Below, piece by piece: positions 38,106 to 50,500 of a stretch of DNA of 64,000 nt (positions within the stretch are counted from its first letter, which is position 1; each line of letters opens with the position of its first letter). The DNA is from Xenopus tropicalis (taxonomy: Eukaryota; Chordata; Amphibia; Anura; Pipidae). The notes beneath the pieces were generated by a model. That model ran no database searches. It had not been told where the DNA came from and saw only the letters and a list, made by a program, of their open reading frames with translations. The stretch lies in the NCBI RefSeq assembly GCF_000004195.4, contig NC_030680.2, positions 3,831,960 to 3,895,959 of the forward strand, given 5' to 3'. Made by a program: the position numbers and the translations under genes.

Positions 38106-38284
38106 AGAGGGGCAGGGTGTATAAACAGTATAAAGCAATATGGTGCCAGGAGTTATGGGCAAATCCTGTATTCTGTGTGGTGTAGTGGGTGCAGGGAGGG
38201 GGCAGTTATTGACTGGGAGAAGTCAGATACCCACAGACCAATAACCCATTTACTCAGTGGTTCTACTAGAAAGTACTGGGCTTG

Positions 38285-38410
38285 GGTTCTAGTAAATCTC
38301 TGGGACGCACCGAATCCGGAATTTGGTTTGGGATTCGGCCTTTTTTCAGGCCGGTTGAATATCATGTGACTTGAAGTTGAAAAACTTTCACCAAGCCTGA
38401 ATCCTGAATC
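38285..38410. mobile_element. Fragment of a frog dispersed repeat (gattcgg type)
   Basis: Words accgaatccgg, gggattcggcc and ctgaatcctgaatcc resemble a frog MITE family rich in the ggattcgg word. Truncated; identified by memory of the word only. Confidence 0.4.
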
Positions 38411-38654
38411 CTCACTCACCCCCAGGAACAGGGGGCCCCAGAGAATGGCCCTGCACATATTGGCTTAATCTCTCCCATGGGTCCAAATTGGGAAAACCAG
38501 GCAGGCAGTTTTGGTGCTACCGAAAAGAGGGTGGGTCTGGGTCCAAACTAGACAGGTGGCACCGCTTACAGCAACAGCCGCTATTCCAGCAAATTGTTAT
38601 TGATGTCCCGGAAGGTTTGGCAGCAAAACAGAACTGGATAAGTATCATCAATTC

Positions 38655-39228
38655 AGCAGGAACAGCCCCCTAAGTTTGCTCATAGCCTGTACAGAGAGAT
38701 ACCATAAAACTATGGCACATAGGGATTCCCCTATACTAAGCACAATTCAGCAGGAACAGCCCCCTAAGTTTGCTCATAGCCTGTACAGAGAGATACCATA
38801 AAACTATGGCACATAGGGATTCCCCTGTACTAAGCACAATTCAGCAGGAACAGCCCCCTAAGTTTGCCCATAGCCTGTACAGAGAGATACCATAAAACTA
38901 TGGCACATAGGGATTCCCCTGTACTAAGCACAATTCAGCAGGAACAGCCCCCTAAGTTTGCTCATAGCCTGTACAGAGAGACACCATAAAACTATGGCAC
39001 ATAGGGATTCCCCTGTACTAAGCACAATTCAGCAGGAACAGCCCCCTAAGTTTGCTCATAGCCTGTACAGAGAGATACCATAAAACTATGGCACATAGGG
39101 ATTCCCCTGTACTAAGCACAATTCAGCAGGAACAGCCCCCTAAGTTTGCTCATAGCCTGTATAGAGAGATACCATAAAACTATGGCACATAGGGATTCCC
39201 CTGTACTAAGCACAATTCAGCAGGAACA
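38655..39228. repeat. 94-bp minisatellite, locus 2, 6 copies
   Basis: Reverse complement of locus 1, between the FPGT 5' region and the TRIM66 3' end. Confidence 0.98.
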
Positions 39229-39462
39229 TGTTAGTGTTAAGTTTGAAATCAAACAAGTCCCAGGCATCATTTATACAATTTCTTTTTTTTTTTTTTGAGA
39301 CCTTACTTTCCATTTAATAGTGACTATCTAACAGCATGACATGAATCAAAAGAGCAGTAATTAGACATGATATTATGGAGTTACAAATCCTGATACACAA
39401 TCTTGCCCCAATGCGACTTGCGACATTTCACAAGCGATGGTGAAGATTTTTTCAATGTTCGG

Positions 39463-39468
39463 TTTATT
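39463..39468 (-). terminator. TRIM66: Poly(A) signal of TRIM66
   Basis: AATAAA on the minus strand (inside gaaataaacc), 282 bases after the TRIM66 stop. It is the first such hexamer downstream and lies in unique sequence before the 94-bp array. Confidence 0.45.
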
Positions 39469-39749
39469 TCAGTCAGAATGTTTACTTCCCCTTTAAATGG
39501 ATAATATGGTATAGGGCCCATGTAGGCAGTGGGAAAGGCGGGTTATACAGAAAGAATAAAGGAAACGTAGGGAAGATCTCAGGAGAAGTAACGGCCCATT
39601 ACATACATTAATCAGCCCTGGGCCTTGATAGCCGGGGGGGCCAGTGGCCCATTCTGAGTTCTGAAAGTCACTGTCAGTGGAATTTATATCACGGTTGCCC
39701 TTTAATCGCCAGAGTTTGCCAACGTCGCCCCAATGTAATTGCGTGGGAT

Positions 39750-40004
39750 TTAGCAGATGTCGAACTCCCTGGGCTTCTGGCTAAGGGTATGGCGCCTCCT
39801 ACGCTTGGGCTGCAGGTAGTCCGGCCCGTAGGGTGGCCAGTGAAAGCCTTTCAGGCTCAGGTGGCAGCTCTCACTGCCGATCTCCTCCGTGTCGGAATCT
39901 TCCTCCTGTGGGAAAGGGAAGACCTTCTCGGGGTAGGCCTCCTTCAGCATGTTCTCAAAGTACATCTCCAGGTTCCGTCCGGCTTCGGCCACTTCAGAGT
40001 CTTC
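39750..40004 (-). CDS. TRIM66: TRIM66 terminal exon (end of bromodomain, basic tail)
   Basis: Acceptor cctatag, phase 0, 84 residues then [23 protein letters not shown] completes bromodomain helix C. Then come an acidic EEDSDTEE patch and a PKRRRRH nuclear-localisation-like stretch, as in human TRIM66. Confidence 0.95.
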   Translation of the reverse strand, partial: EDSEVAEAGRNLEMYFENMLKEAYPEKVFPFPQEEDSDTEEIGSESCHLSLKGFHWPPYGPDYLQPKRRRRHTLSQKPREFDIC

Positions 40005-43000
40005 CTATAGGAGGGAAAGGGAGAAATGTAACGCCGAACTACACAGCTCAACCAACACAGACACAGCATGTCACTTAAAGGAACAGTAACACCAAATTAA
40101 TGAAAATGTATCAATATATAATGTATTGTTGCCCTGCACTGGTAACTGAAACCCTACTATAGTTTGTATAAATACCCCGCTGTGTAACCTGGGTTTTTCT
40201 CCTTTTATGGCTGCCCCCGAGACTAAGAAACAAACACACAACTTTTACCAACGCAGGGCAAAAAACTTTGATAGATTTTCTTATTTTTTTGGTGTTACTG
40301 TTACTTTAAGACAAGGGAAATTCTAATGCAAGGGCAACTAAAGCCATAAGATGATACAAACAGCTCATACTGTCAATATTATTGCAGAGGCTAGAAATTA
40401 TGTGCAATGGAAACTTCACACCATAGAGGAGTCTCTTGCCCTCTCTGGCTAGCTGTCTCCTTAGTTCCTCAGTCCCTGAATTATCACTGGGGAGTCTCTT
40501 GCCCTCCCTGAATTATCATCGGGGAGTCTCTTGCCCTCCCTGAATTATCATCAGGGAGTCTCTTGCCCTCACTGGCTAGCTGTCTCCTTAGTGCATCAGT
40601 CCCTGAATTATCATCGGGGAGTCTCTTGCCCTCCCTGAATTATCATCGGGGAGTCTCTTGCCCTCCCTGAATTATCATCAGGGAGTCTCTTGCCCTCTCT
40701 GGCTAGCTGTCTCCTTAGTGCATCAGTCCCTGAATTATCATCAGGGAGTCTCTTGCCCTCTCTGGCTAGCTGTCTCCTTAGTTCCTCAGTCCCTGAATTA
40801 TCACTGGGGAGTCTCTTGCCCTCCCTGAATTATCATCGGGGAGTCTCTTGCCCTCCCTGAATTATCATCAGGGAGTCTCTTGCCCTCTCCGGCTAGCTGT
40901 CTCCTTAGTGCATCAGTCCCTGAATTATCATCAGGGAGTCTCTTGCCCTCTCTGGCTAGCTGTCTCCTTAGTTCCTCAGTCCCAGAATTATCACTGGGGA
41001 GTCTCTTGCCCTCCCTGAATTATCATCAGGCAGTCTCTTGCCCTCTCTGGCTAGCTGTCTCCTTAGTGCATCAGTCCCTGAATTATCATCAGGGAGTCTC
41101 TGACCGTCTGACTAACTGTCTCTTTAGTACATCAGCCATTGCATTTTCATCAGGGGCTCTCTCTGTCTCTGGCTAACTGTCTCCTCAGTGCACCAGTACT
41201 TTCCTGACCATCGGGGAGTCTCAATCTATCTGGTTAGCAGTCTCTCTAGTGAACCAGTCCTTGCATTATCCTTGATGGGCATCTCGTCCTCTCTGGCTGT
41301 CTGTCTCCCCAGTGCACCAGTCCTTATTATCATCATAAGGGGGCCTTATATCGCCCCCCATAGGTGGGCATATCGGGTGATGATCCGCTCGCTTGGCGAT
41401 GGATATGTATAGGGCAGAACATGCTTTAATGCCCCGGCCTCCCTCCCTGCATGCATTATAGGTCAGTACATCTGGGCAACAAATCTATTCAGAATTCCTA
41501 ATAATTATATTTACAGATTAAAGGGGAAGTTTCTTGCCCTTTGCACTGACTGAATGCAACTGAATTCACTTTCCTGTATGCAGCATTTGCCAGTGCTGGA
41601 TATATATATATACTGTAAATATATATATATATATATATATAATAGGTATAAGGTAGGTGGGACGTGGGTTCTCAGCTTATACAACATGCAGACACACACG
41701 CACTTACTGGATGCCAATATCAGGTTGGTACCATAAGGAATAAATGCAATAACAAATAAATAGCCAAAAATACCATACAATCAAGTACCAAGCTCTTAGC
41801 TATAATGGCCCATTGTCGGGGCAATTACCATTCAGGCCAATGGAGGGGCAGTAGCAATTAAAGAGCACAAGTGTTATCATTGGATGAATGGCGAGCAATG
41901 CAGTGGATACAGGAGCACTAAACTGCGGAGGAAGAGGGGTTAATAGCAGAAACATGGAGGATGCATTAGTTGCTGGTGAGGCCTCACCTTGAATATTGCC
42001 TTCTGTTCTGCGGGCCCTATCTATAGAAAGATATTAACAAAACAGAGACGGTTCAGAGGTTGGCAGCTAAACGGTTAATGGTTTCAACGACAAAGAATAT
42101 CAAGCAAGGGGGCAGCAATAGTGAATGGGGCCACCCCCCGGCAGCACAGGAGGGTTAGGGGCCCTTAATATTACATAAATGAGGCCTGTATAACCAGCAG
42201 CCTACCAACCATTGGCGAACTACAACTCCCAGCATCCCCCCCCCAAAAAAAGAAACTATACTAATGAGATGCTGAGAGTTGCATTTCATCAACAGCAGGA
42301 GGGTTGCTTTCCTAATGTATATAATGAAAATATCTAATAATTGTTACACAATATATGGCCTTTGTACTTTTATAAACAACCCCCCCCCCCAAGGGCTCCT
42401 CTGTTTCTACAGGCCCCTCAAGAAAAGTCTACAGAAGGGACATTAGAGGGGACATTTAGGTTGGGAATATTTACCTCTTACCCCCCCAGTGCCCCCCATC
42501 CCTCAGGAAAATACTGGTTACCAATTCATCAGCTTTAAAGAGTGAGGGATGAACCTCAAACTCCCACAGTCAAGTTCTGGGCTGGAGGTGCCTGAACCAC
42601 ATCGGCCTCATCCCCCTCGAGCTCTGTAATCTCTGCAGCCTCTTTATTTCCCTATAACATTAGGCATATGGGGTTGGCTGGGTACCCCCCGGTCTGGCCA
42701 ATGTCCCCAATAAGGGACTGTAACAGGGAACTGTAGGGACAGAAACATTAACTTATTTCAACTTCTCGACATTTCCCCTTTGGCCTTACTGTACCCCATC
42801 CTTCCTTCCCCATTTGTCTCTCTACTCCCCGAACCCCCTTTCCCTTCCCCTCTCTCCTTCTGTCTCTCATCCCCTCTCCTTTCCTTTTCTATCCCCCCCC
42901 CAACTGTTTGGCCTTACTCCCCCCCATCCTCCCTCTTCTCCCCCCTTCTATATTTCCCCTCTCCCCCCATTTGTCTCTCTACTCCCCGAACCCCCTTTCC

Positions 43001-44534
43001 CTTCCCCTCTCTCCTTCTGTCTCTCATCCCCTCTCCTTTCCTTTTCTATTCCCCCCCCAACTGTTTGGCCTTACTCCCCCCCATCCTCCCTCTTCTCCTC
43101 CCTTCTATATTTCCCCTCTCCCCCCATTTGTCTCTCTACTCCCCGAACCCCCTTTCCCTTCCCCTCTCTCCTTCTGTCTCTCATCCCCTCTCCTTTCCTT
43201 TTCTATTCCCCCCCCCCCAACTGTTTGACCTTACTCCCCCCATCCTCCCTCTTCTCCCCCCTTCTATATTTCCCCTCTCCCCCCATTTGTCTCTCTACTC
43301 CCCGAACCCCCTTTCCCTTCCCCTCTCTCCTTCTGTCTCTCATCCCCTCTCCTTTCCTTTTCTATTCCCCCCCCCCAACTGTTTGGCCTTACTCCCCCCC
43401 ATCCTCCCTCTTCTCCTCCCTTCTATATTTCCCCTCTCCCCCCATTTGTCTCTCTACTCCCATAACCCCCATACCAATAGGACCTCATTATTCCTGGGGG
43501 GGGTCTAACAAGAAGTTTTAAGAACTTGCAAGGCCCCATGAAGTCCTAGTTCTACAGGGCCTTAGACTGATAATTTGAATGGTAATGACGCTTAGGAGGA
43601 ACCCGCCCTATGGGGGTGGGCATAGCGCACTGTATGAACATATCCTCATGTGATTGGATATGAGCACACTGTGCTGTAATTGCTGCTGTCTATGCTGTGA
43701 TTGGACCATGGCATCCCACACTGTGATTGGACAGGAGATCTGATATTCATACATGGGCCTAGAATAAAGCTGAAGAAACCCCGGTTACCAGAGTATCCCA
43801 GTACCTGCTTGGCCAGTGGAGCCCTGACTGGAAGGGAAATGGCGGCTGATTTGCTGCAGTTTGGGGGGGATAAAGCCGATGATATGAGGGACCCCCTGTT
43901 CATAACTTGGTTTGGGTTCCTGCAGAACTACATGGGTTTAACATGTCTATGAGGCTGGTTACTAGTAGTAACCGGATATCAGATGGACCTTTAATCTGTA
44001 GGGTTTCAGTACAAAATGTTAAACAGCTCAACATCTACATGATACTCAATATTAGGTGAATTTCCCCTTTAATCTATACCCCACCCCCCGCTATGTCTTG
44101 TACAGGAGGGAAAGGGGCAGTGGGGGCTCATTGCTACACAACTCACATAATTAAACTTTGCGCAGTTCCAGAACATGAGGCGAATATCGTACACCAGTTC
44201 CTCCGGCGCCGAGTAATGCGGGATATTGCGTCTCTGGAGCTTCTTCCGTATAATGGAGAGGTCCATCGGGCGCTTTATGATCTGGTAGTAGTGCCGCGCC
44301 TGGAACACAATCACATTCACTTACCCACTCTGCCCAAAGTGCAAAAACCCATAGCAACTAATCAGCAATCGGCTTCCATCAGCCTAGTGCAGGTAGCATA
44401 ATGAAAGCAAGCGCCTGATTGGCTGCTGTGAATGTTATTGGTTGCTTCTTGTCTGACACTGGGCTCCATTGGTTTCTCTGGACATGATTTTTGTTTTCTC
44501 CCTCTGGGTCAGATTGGTTTAATTTTATATATAC

Positions 44535-44582
<48 letters not shown>

Positions 44583-47500
44583 ACCCAATTTGTGTCTGTT
44601 CCCATTGGTTGCTTTGGACATGCTTAGTTATGTTTGGGTCAGACTGTTAGAGTTAAACTAACCATTGTCCCCGCCTCCAGGACTCAGTTAGTAGTTTAGT
44701 GCCTGACAGCATTCCTATTGGCTGCTGAGGATATCGAACAGTCACAAAAAATTACATTCATGGAAAACTAAGATTCACTTACCAAGGGGCTGACGGGTTC
44801 CTGGAATGGGAGGCTCAGACTGTTACAGCACAGCGACAGCACCAGCGTCTCACACTTCTGCAACCAATCATGTAATCAGTTCAGTATATATATATAACAT
44901 TCACTTATAATTCAGCAGGAACAGCCCCCTAAGTTTGCCCATAGCCTGTACAGAGAGATACCATAAAACTATGGCACATAGGGATTCCCCTGTACTAAGC
45001 ACAATTCAGCAGGAACAGCCCCCTAAGTTTGCCCATAGCCTGTACAGAGAGATACCATAAAACTATGGCACATAGGGATTCCCCTGTACTAAGCACAATT
45101 CAGCAGGAACAGCCCCCTAAGTTTGCCCATAGCCTGTACAGAGAGATACCATAAAACTATGGCACATAGGGATTCCCCTGTACTAAGCACAATTCAGCAG
45201 GAACAGCCCCCTAAGTTTGCCCATAGCCTGTACAGAGTGATCCCATAAAACTATGGCACATAGGGATTCCCCTGTACTAAGCACAATTCAGCAGGAACAG
45301 CCCCCTAAGTTTGCCCATAACCTGTACAGAGAGATACCATAAAACTATGGCACATAGGGATTCCCCTGTACTAAGCACAATTCAGCAGGAACAGCCCCCT
45401 AAGTTTGCTCATAGCCTGTACAGAGAGATACCATAAAACTATGGCACATAGGGATTCCCCTGTACTAAGCACAATTCAGCAGGAACAGCCCCCTAAGTTT
45501 GCTCATAGCCTGTACAGAGAGATACCATAAAACTATGACACATAGGGATTCCCCTGTACTAAGCACAATTCAGCAGGAACAGCCCCCTAAGTTTGCTCAT
45601 AGCCTGTACAGAGAGATACCATAAAACTATGGCACTTAGGGATTCCCCTGTACTAAGCACAATTCAGCAGGAACAGCCCCCTAAGTTTGCTCATAGCCTG
45701 TACAGAGAGATACCATAAAACTATGGCACATAGGGATTCCCCTGTACTAAGCACAATTCAGCAGGAACAGCCCCCTAAGTTTGCTCATAGCCTGTACAGA
45801 GAGATACCATAAAAGGAAAAGGTGCAGCTTCTTTCAAGCAAAATTGTTGTCCATAGCCAAGAATTATAGTGGATGAGAAAACAGAGCGGTACAATTATAA
45901 GAAATTAATTTAGCATTGGTAATTAATTGAGTTAATAATAATGGCACAATATTTTGTTTACTTTTCCTTTAGTTAAATAAGCCCATTTGCTCTTGAATGT
46001 TAATTCAATTTCACCTACAAACAATATTCTTTTTACGTGTGAGTGAGCGCAGAAGTGTTTCTATTGAGTCGCAGTAACACAATATCCGCGTATTTACGAT
46101 TTTTGGACAGTTTCGCACATACGTGCCCGGTGCCCAATCAAACCCCGGCAGCATGATCACTGTTATTGTGCATTAAATAACTGAAATACTGACACTGGAT
46201 TGTTTGCTTGGGAGCGAGGAACGTGAGTTGGCAGGGATCAAGCAGGAACGTGCCCGGAGATTAGCTCATTACAGGGACAACACCATGCTAGATATACTGG
46301 CCCAGTACAGACCTACCCAGGCTTTGGGCACATACACAGGGGCACTTTATATACCCTGGGGGGCTGGAGGAGAGTCAGACCGACAGATGGGAAAGTTATA
46401 GACAATTACATTTGTACATAACTAGAAACCGAATGAGAATGAGGAATGAATGGATATTGGGGAGTTGTATCAGGAGTCAGAACCAGCAGTGCAGGGAAGG
46501 GAAAGGGACAGGCACAGTGACAGTTACACATAACTATAAACCCAGTGAGAATGAGGAATGAATGGGTATTGGGGAGTTGTATCAGGAGTCAGAACCAGCA
46601 GTGCAGGGAAGGGAAAGGGACAGACACAGTGACAGTTACACATAACTATAAACCCAGTGAGAATGAGGAATGAATGGGTATTGGGGAGTTGTATCAGGAG
46701 TCAGAACCAGCAGTGCAGGGAAGGGAAAGGGACAGACACAGTGACAGTTACACATAACTATAAACCCACTGAGAATGAGGAATGAATGGGTATTGGGGAG
46801 TTGTATCAGGAGTCAGAACCAGCAGTGCAGGGAAGGGAAAGGGACAGACACAGTGACAGTTACACATAACTATAAACCCAGTGAGAATGAGGAATGAATG
46901 GATATTGGGGAGTTGTATCAGGAGTCAGAACCAGCAGTGCAGGGAAGGGAAAGGGACAGACACAGTGACAGTTACACATAACTATAAACCCAGTGAGAAT
47001 GAGGGATAAATGGATATTGGGGAGTTGTATCAGGAGTCAGAACCAGCAGTGCAGGGAAGGGAAAGGGACAGACACAGTGACAGTTACACATAACTATAAA
47101 CCCAGTGAGAATGAGGAATGAATGGGTATTGGGGAGTTGTATCAGGAGTCAGAACCAGCAGTGCAGAGAAGGGAAAGGGACAGACACAGTGACAGTTACA
47201 CATAACTATAAACCCAGTGAGAATGAGGAATGAATGGGTATTGGGGAGTTGTATCAGGAGTCAGAACCAGCAGTGCAGAGAAGGGAAAGGGACAGACACA
47301 GTGACAGTTACACATAACTATAAACCCAGTGAGAATGAGGAATGAATGGGTATTGGGGAGTTGTATCAGGAGTCAGAACCAGCAGTGCAGGGAAGGGAAA
47401 GGGACAGACACAGTGACAGTTACACATAACTATAAACCCAGTGAGAATGAGGAATTAATGGGTATTGGGGAGTTGTATCGGGAGTCAGAACCAGCAGTGC

Positions 47501-50500
47501 AGGGAAGGGAAAGGGACAGACACAGTGACAGTTACACATAACTATAAACCCAGTGAGAATGAGGAATGAATGGATATGGGGGAGTTGTATCAGGAGTCAG
47601 AACCAGCAGTGCAGGGAAGGGAAAGGGACAGACACAGTGACAGTTACACATAACTATAAACCCAGTGAGAATGAGGAAAACACAGTTTTTAAAGAGACAT
47701 TCCCATAAATATCCTCTGTGTTTTGGTTCTGCATTCACATTTTGTCCATTGTACTTACCCTTTGGTCGTAGTCGTCAAGGTTGGGAAAAGCCGCAATCTC
47801 CATTTTATTCTCTAGACAATAGCGGACATTGTCGCAGTCGTATTCTACCTCTGGTTTGGTCAGGTTTCGGCACAAGGTGCAAAGCCATTCGCCCCTATAA
47901 CAATCAGCAAAGTCACATTCTCTAGAACATTGCTGTTCCCTTTAAACCAAAGTGTATCCTTTCCCAGTAAGTATATTTAGGCTATTCCCTCAGTGGTAGG
48001 ATTGCGGCAACTGCCCCTAAAGGAGAAATAGCGCCAAGCTTTTGTCTGCCCAACCAGTTGGCCTAAATCCTTTTAGCCCCATGGCTCTATTCCCATAACC
48101 TTTGGGCAGGAGATTCAGCTGTAAAACTCCTGTTGTGGCCAATCACATAGTGGGGTACTTCTGTCCAATCACAGAATTCTAAGAATGGCCCTCATTACAC
48201 ACCCACCTATCACTTTAGGGCCCTTTACAATCAGATTGTCAGGGGGAGGGGCCAAAGGATTCTAAAAACGACTTTCTGGGCCACAGGAATGGTGGGATAT
48301 TGTGTTTTAGTACCAGCCCCCCCGTAACCCCCGATACTAAGGGGACAAAAAGGAAACAAATTGGGTTGGAACGGTAATGGGAATTGAACAGGTTCGGGGA
48401 GTAGAGAGACAAATGGGGGGAGAGAAGAAGGAGGAGGGTGGGGAGTAAGGCCAAACAGTTGGGGGGGGAATAGAAAAGGAAAGGAGAGGGGATGAGAGAC
48501 AGAAGGAGAGAGGGGAAGGGAAAGGGGGTTCGGGGAGTAGAGAGACAAATGGGGGGAGAGGGGAAATATAGAAGGGGGGAGAAGAGGGAGGATGGGGGGA
48601 GTAAGGCCAAACAGTTGGGGGGGGGGAATAGAAAAGGAGAGGGGATGAGAGACAGAAGGAGAGAGGGGAAGGGAAAGGGGGTTCGGGGAGTAGAGAGACA
48701 AATGGGGGGAGAGGGGAAATATAGAAGGGGGGAGAAGAGGGAGGATGGGGGGAGTAAGGCCAAACAGTTGGGGGGGGGGAATAGAAAAGGAAAGGAGAGG
48801 GGATGAGAGACAGAAGGAGAGAGGGGAAGGGAAAGGGGGTTTATTGGAGTAGAGAGACAAATGGGGGGAGAGGGGAAATATAGAAGGGGGGAGAAGAGGG
48901 AGGGTGGGGGGGAGTAAGGCCAAACAGTTGGGGGGGGGGGAATAGAAAAGGAAAGGAGAGGGGATGAGAGACAGAAGGAGAGAGGGGAAGGGAAAGGGGG
49001 TTCGGGGAGTAGAGAGACAAATGGGGGGAGAGGGGAAATATAGAAGGGGGGAGAAGAGGGAGGATGGGGGGGAGTAAGGCCAAACAGTTGGGGGGGGGAA
49101 TAGAAAAGGAAAGGAGAGGGGATGAGAGACAGAAGGGGAGAGGGGAAGGGAAAGGGGGTTCGGGGAGTAGAGAGACAAATGGGGGGAGAGGGGAAATATA
49201 GAAGGGGGGAGAAGAGGGAGGATGGGGGGGAGTAAGGCCAAACAGTTGGGGGGGGGGGAATAGAAAAGGAAAGGAGAGGGGATGAGAGACAGAAGGGAGA
49301 GGGGAAGGGAAAGGGGGTTCGGGGAGTAGAGAGACAAATGGGGGGAGAGGGGAAATATAGAAGGGGGGAGAAGAGGGAGGATGGGGGGGAGTAAGGCCAA
49401 ACAGTTGGGGGGGGGGGAATAGAAAAGGAAAGGAGAGGGGATGAGAGACAGAAGGAGAGAGGGGAAGGGAAAGGGGGTTCGGGGAGTAGAGAGACAAATG
49501 GGGGGAGAGGGGAAATATAGAAGGGGGGAGAAGAGGGAGGATGGGGGGGGTAAGGCCAAACAGTTGGGGGGGGGAATAGAAAAGGAAAGGAGAGGGGATG
49601 AGAGACAGAAGGAGAGAGGGGAAGGGAAAGGGGGTTCGGGAGTAGAGAGACAAATGGGGAGAGGGAAATATAGAAGGGGGAGAAGAGGAGGATGGGGGGG
49701 AGTAAGGCCAAACAGTTGGGGGGGAATAGAAAAGGAAAGGAGAGGGGATGAGAGACAGAAGGAGAGAGGGGAAGGGAAAGGGGGTTCGGGAGTAGAGAGA
49801 CAAATGGGGGGAGAGGGGAAATATTAGAAGAGGGGAGAAGAGGGAGGATGGGGGGAGTAAGGCCAAATAGTTGGGGGGGGGATAGAAAAAGAAAGGAGAG
49901 GGGATGAGACACAAATGGGGGGGGAGAAATACAGAGGGGAGTGGTGGGGAGGAGGAGGAGGAGGAATACAGAGGGGAGAGATGGGGAGGAGGAGGGATAC
50001 AGAGGGAGAGATGGGGAGGAGGAATACAGAGGGGAGAGATGGGGAGGAGGAATACAGATGGGGAGGAGGAGGGATACAGAGGGGAGAGATGGGAGGAGGA
50101 GGGATACAGAGGAAGAGATGGGAGGAGGAGGGATACAGAGGGAAGAGATGGGGAGGAGGAGGGATACAGAGGGAAGAGATGGGGAGGAGGAGGGATACAG
50201 AGGGAAGAGATGGGGAGGAGGAGGGATACAGAGGGAGAGATGGGGAGGAGGAGGGATACAGAGGGGAGAGATGGGGAGGAGGAGGAATACAGAGGGGAGA
50301 GATGAGGAGGAGGATGGATACAGAGGGGAGAGATGGGGGAGGAGGAATACAGAGGGGAGAGATGGGGAGGAGGAATACAGATGGGGAGGAGGAGGGATAC
50401 AGAGGGGAGAGAGGGAGGAGGAGGGATACAGAGGGAAGAGATGGGGAGGAGGAGGGATTACAGAGGGAAGAGATGGGGAGGAGGAGGGATACAGAGGGAA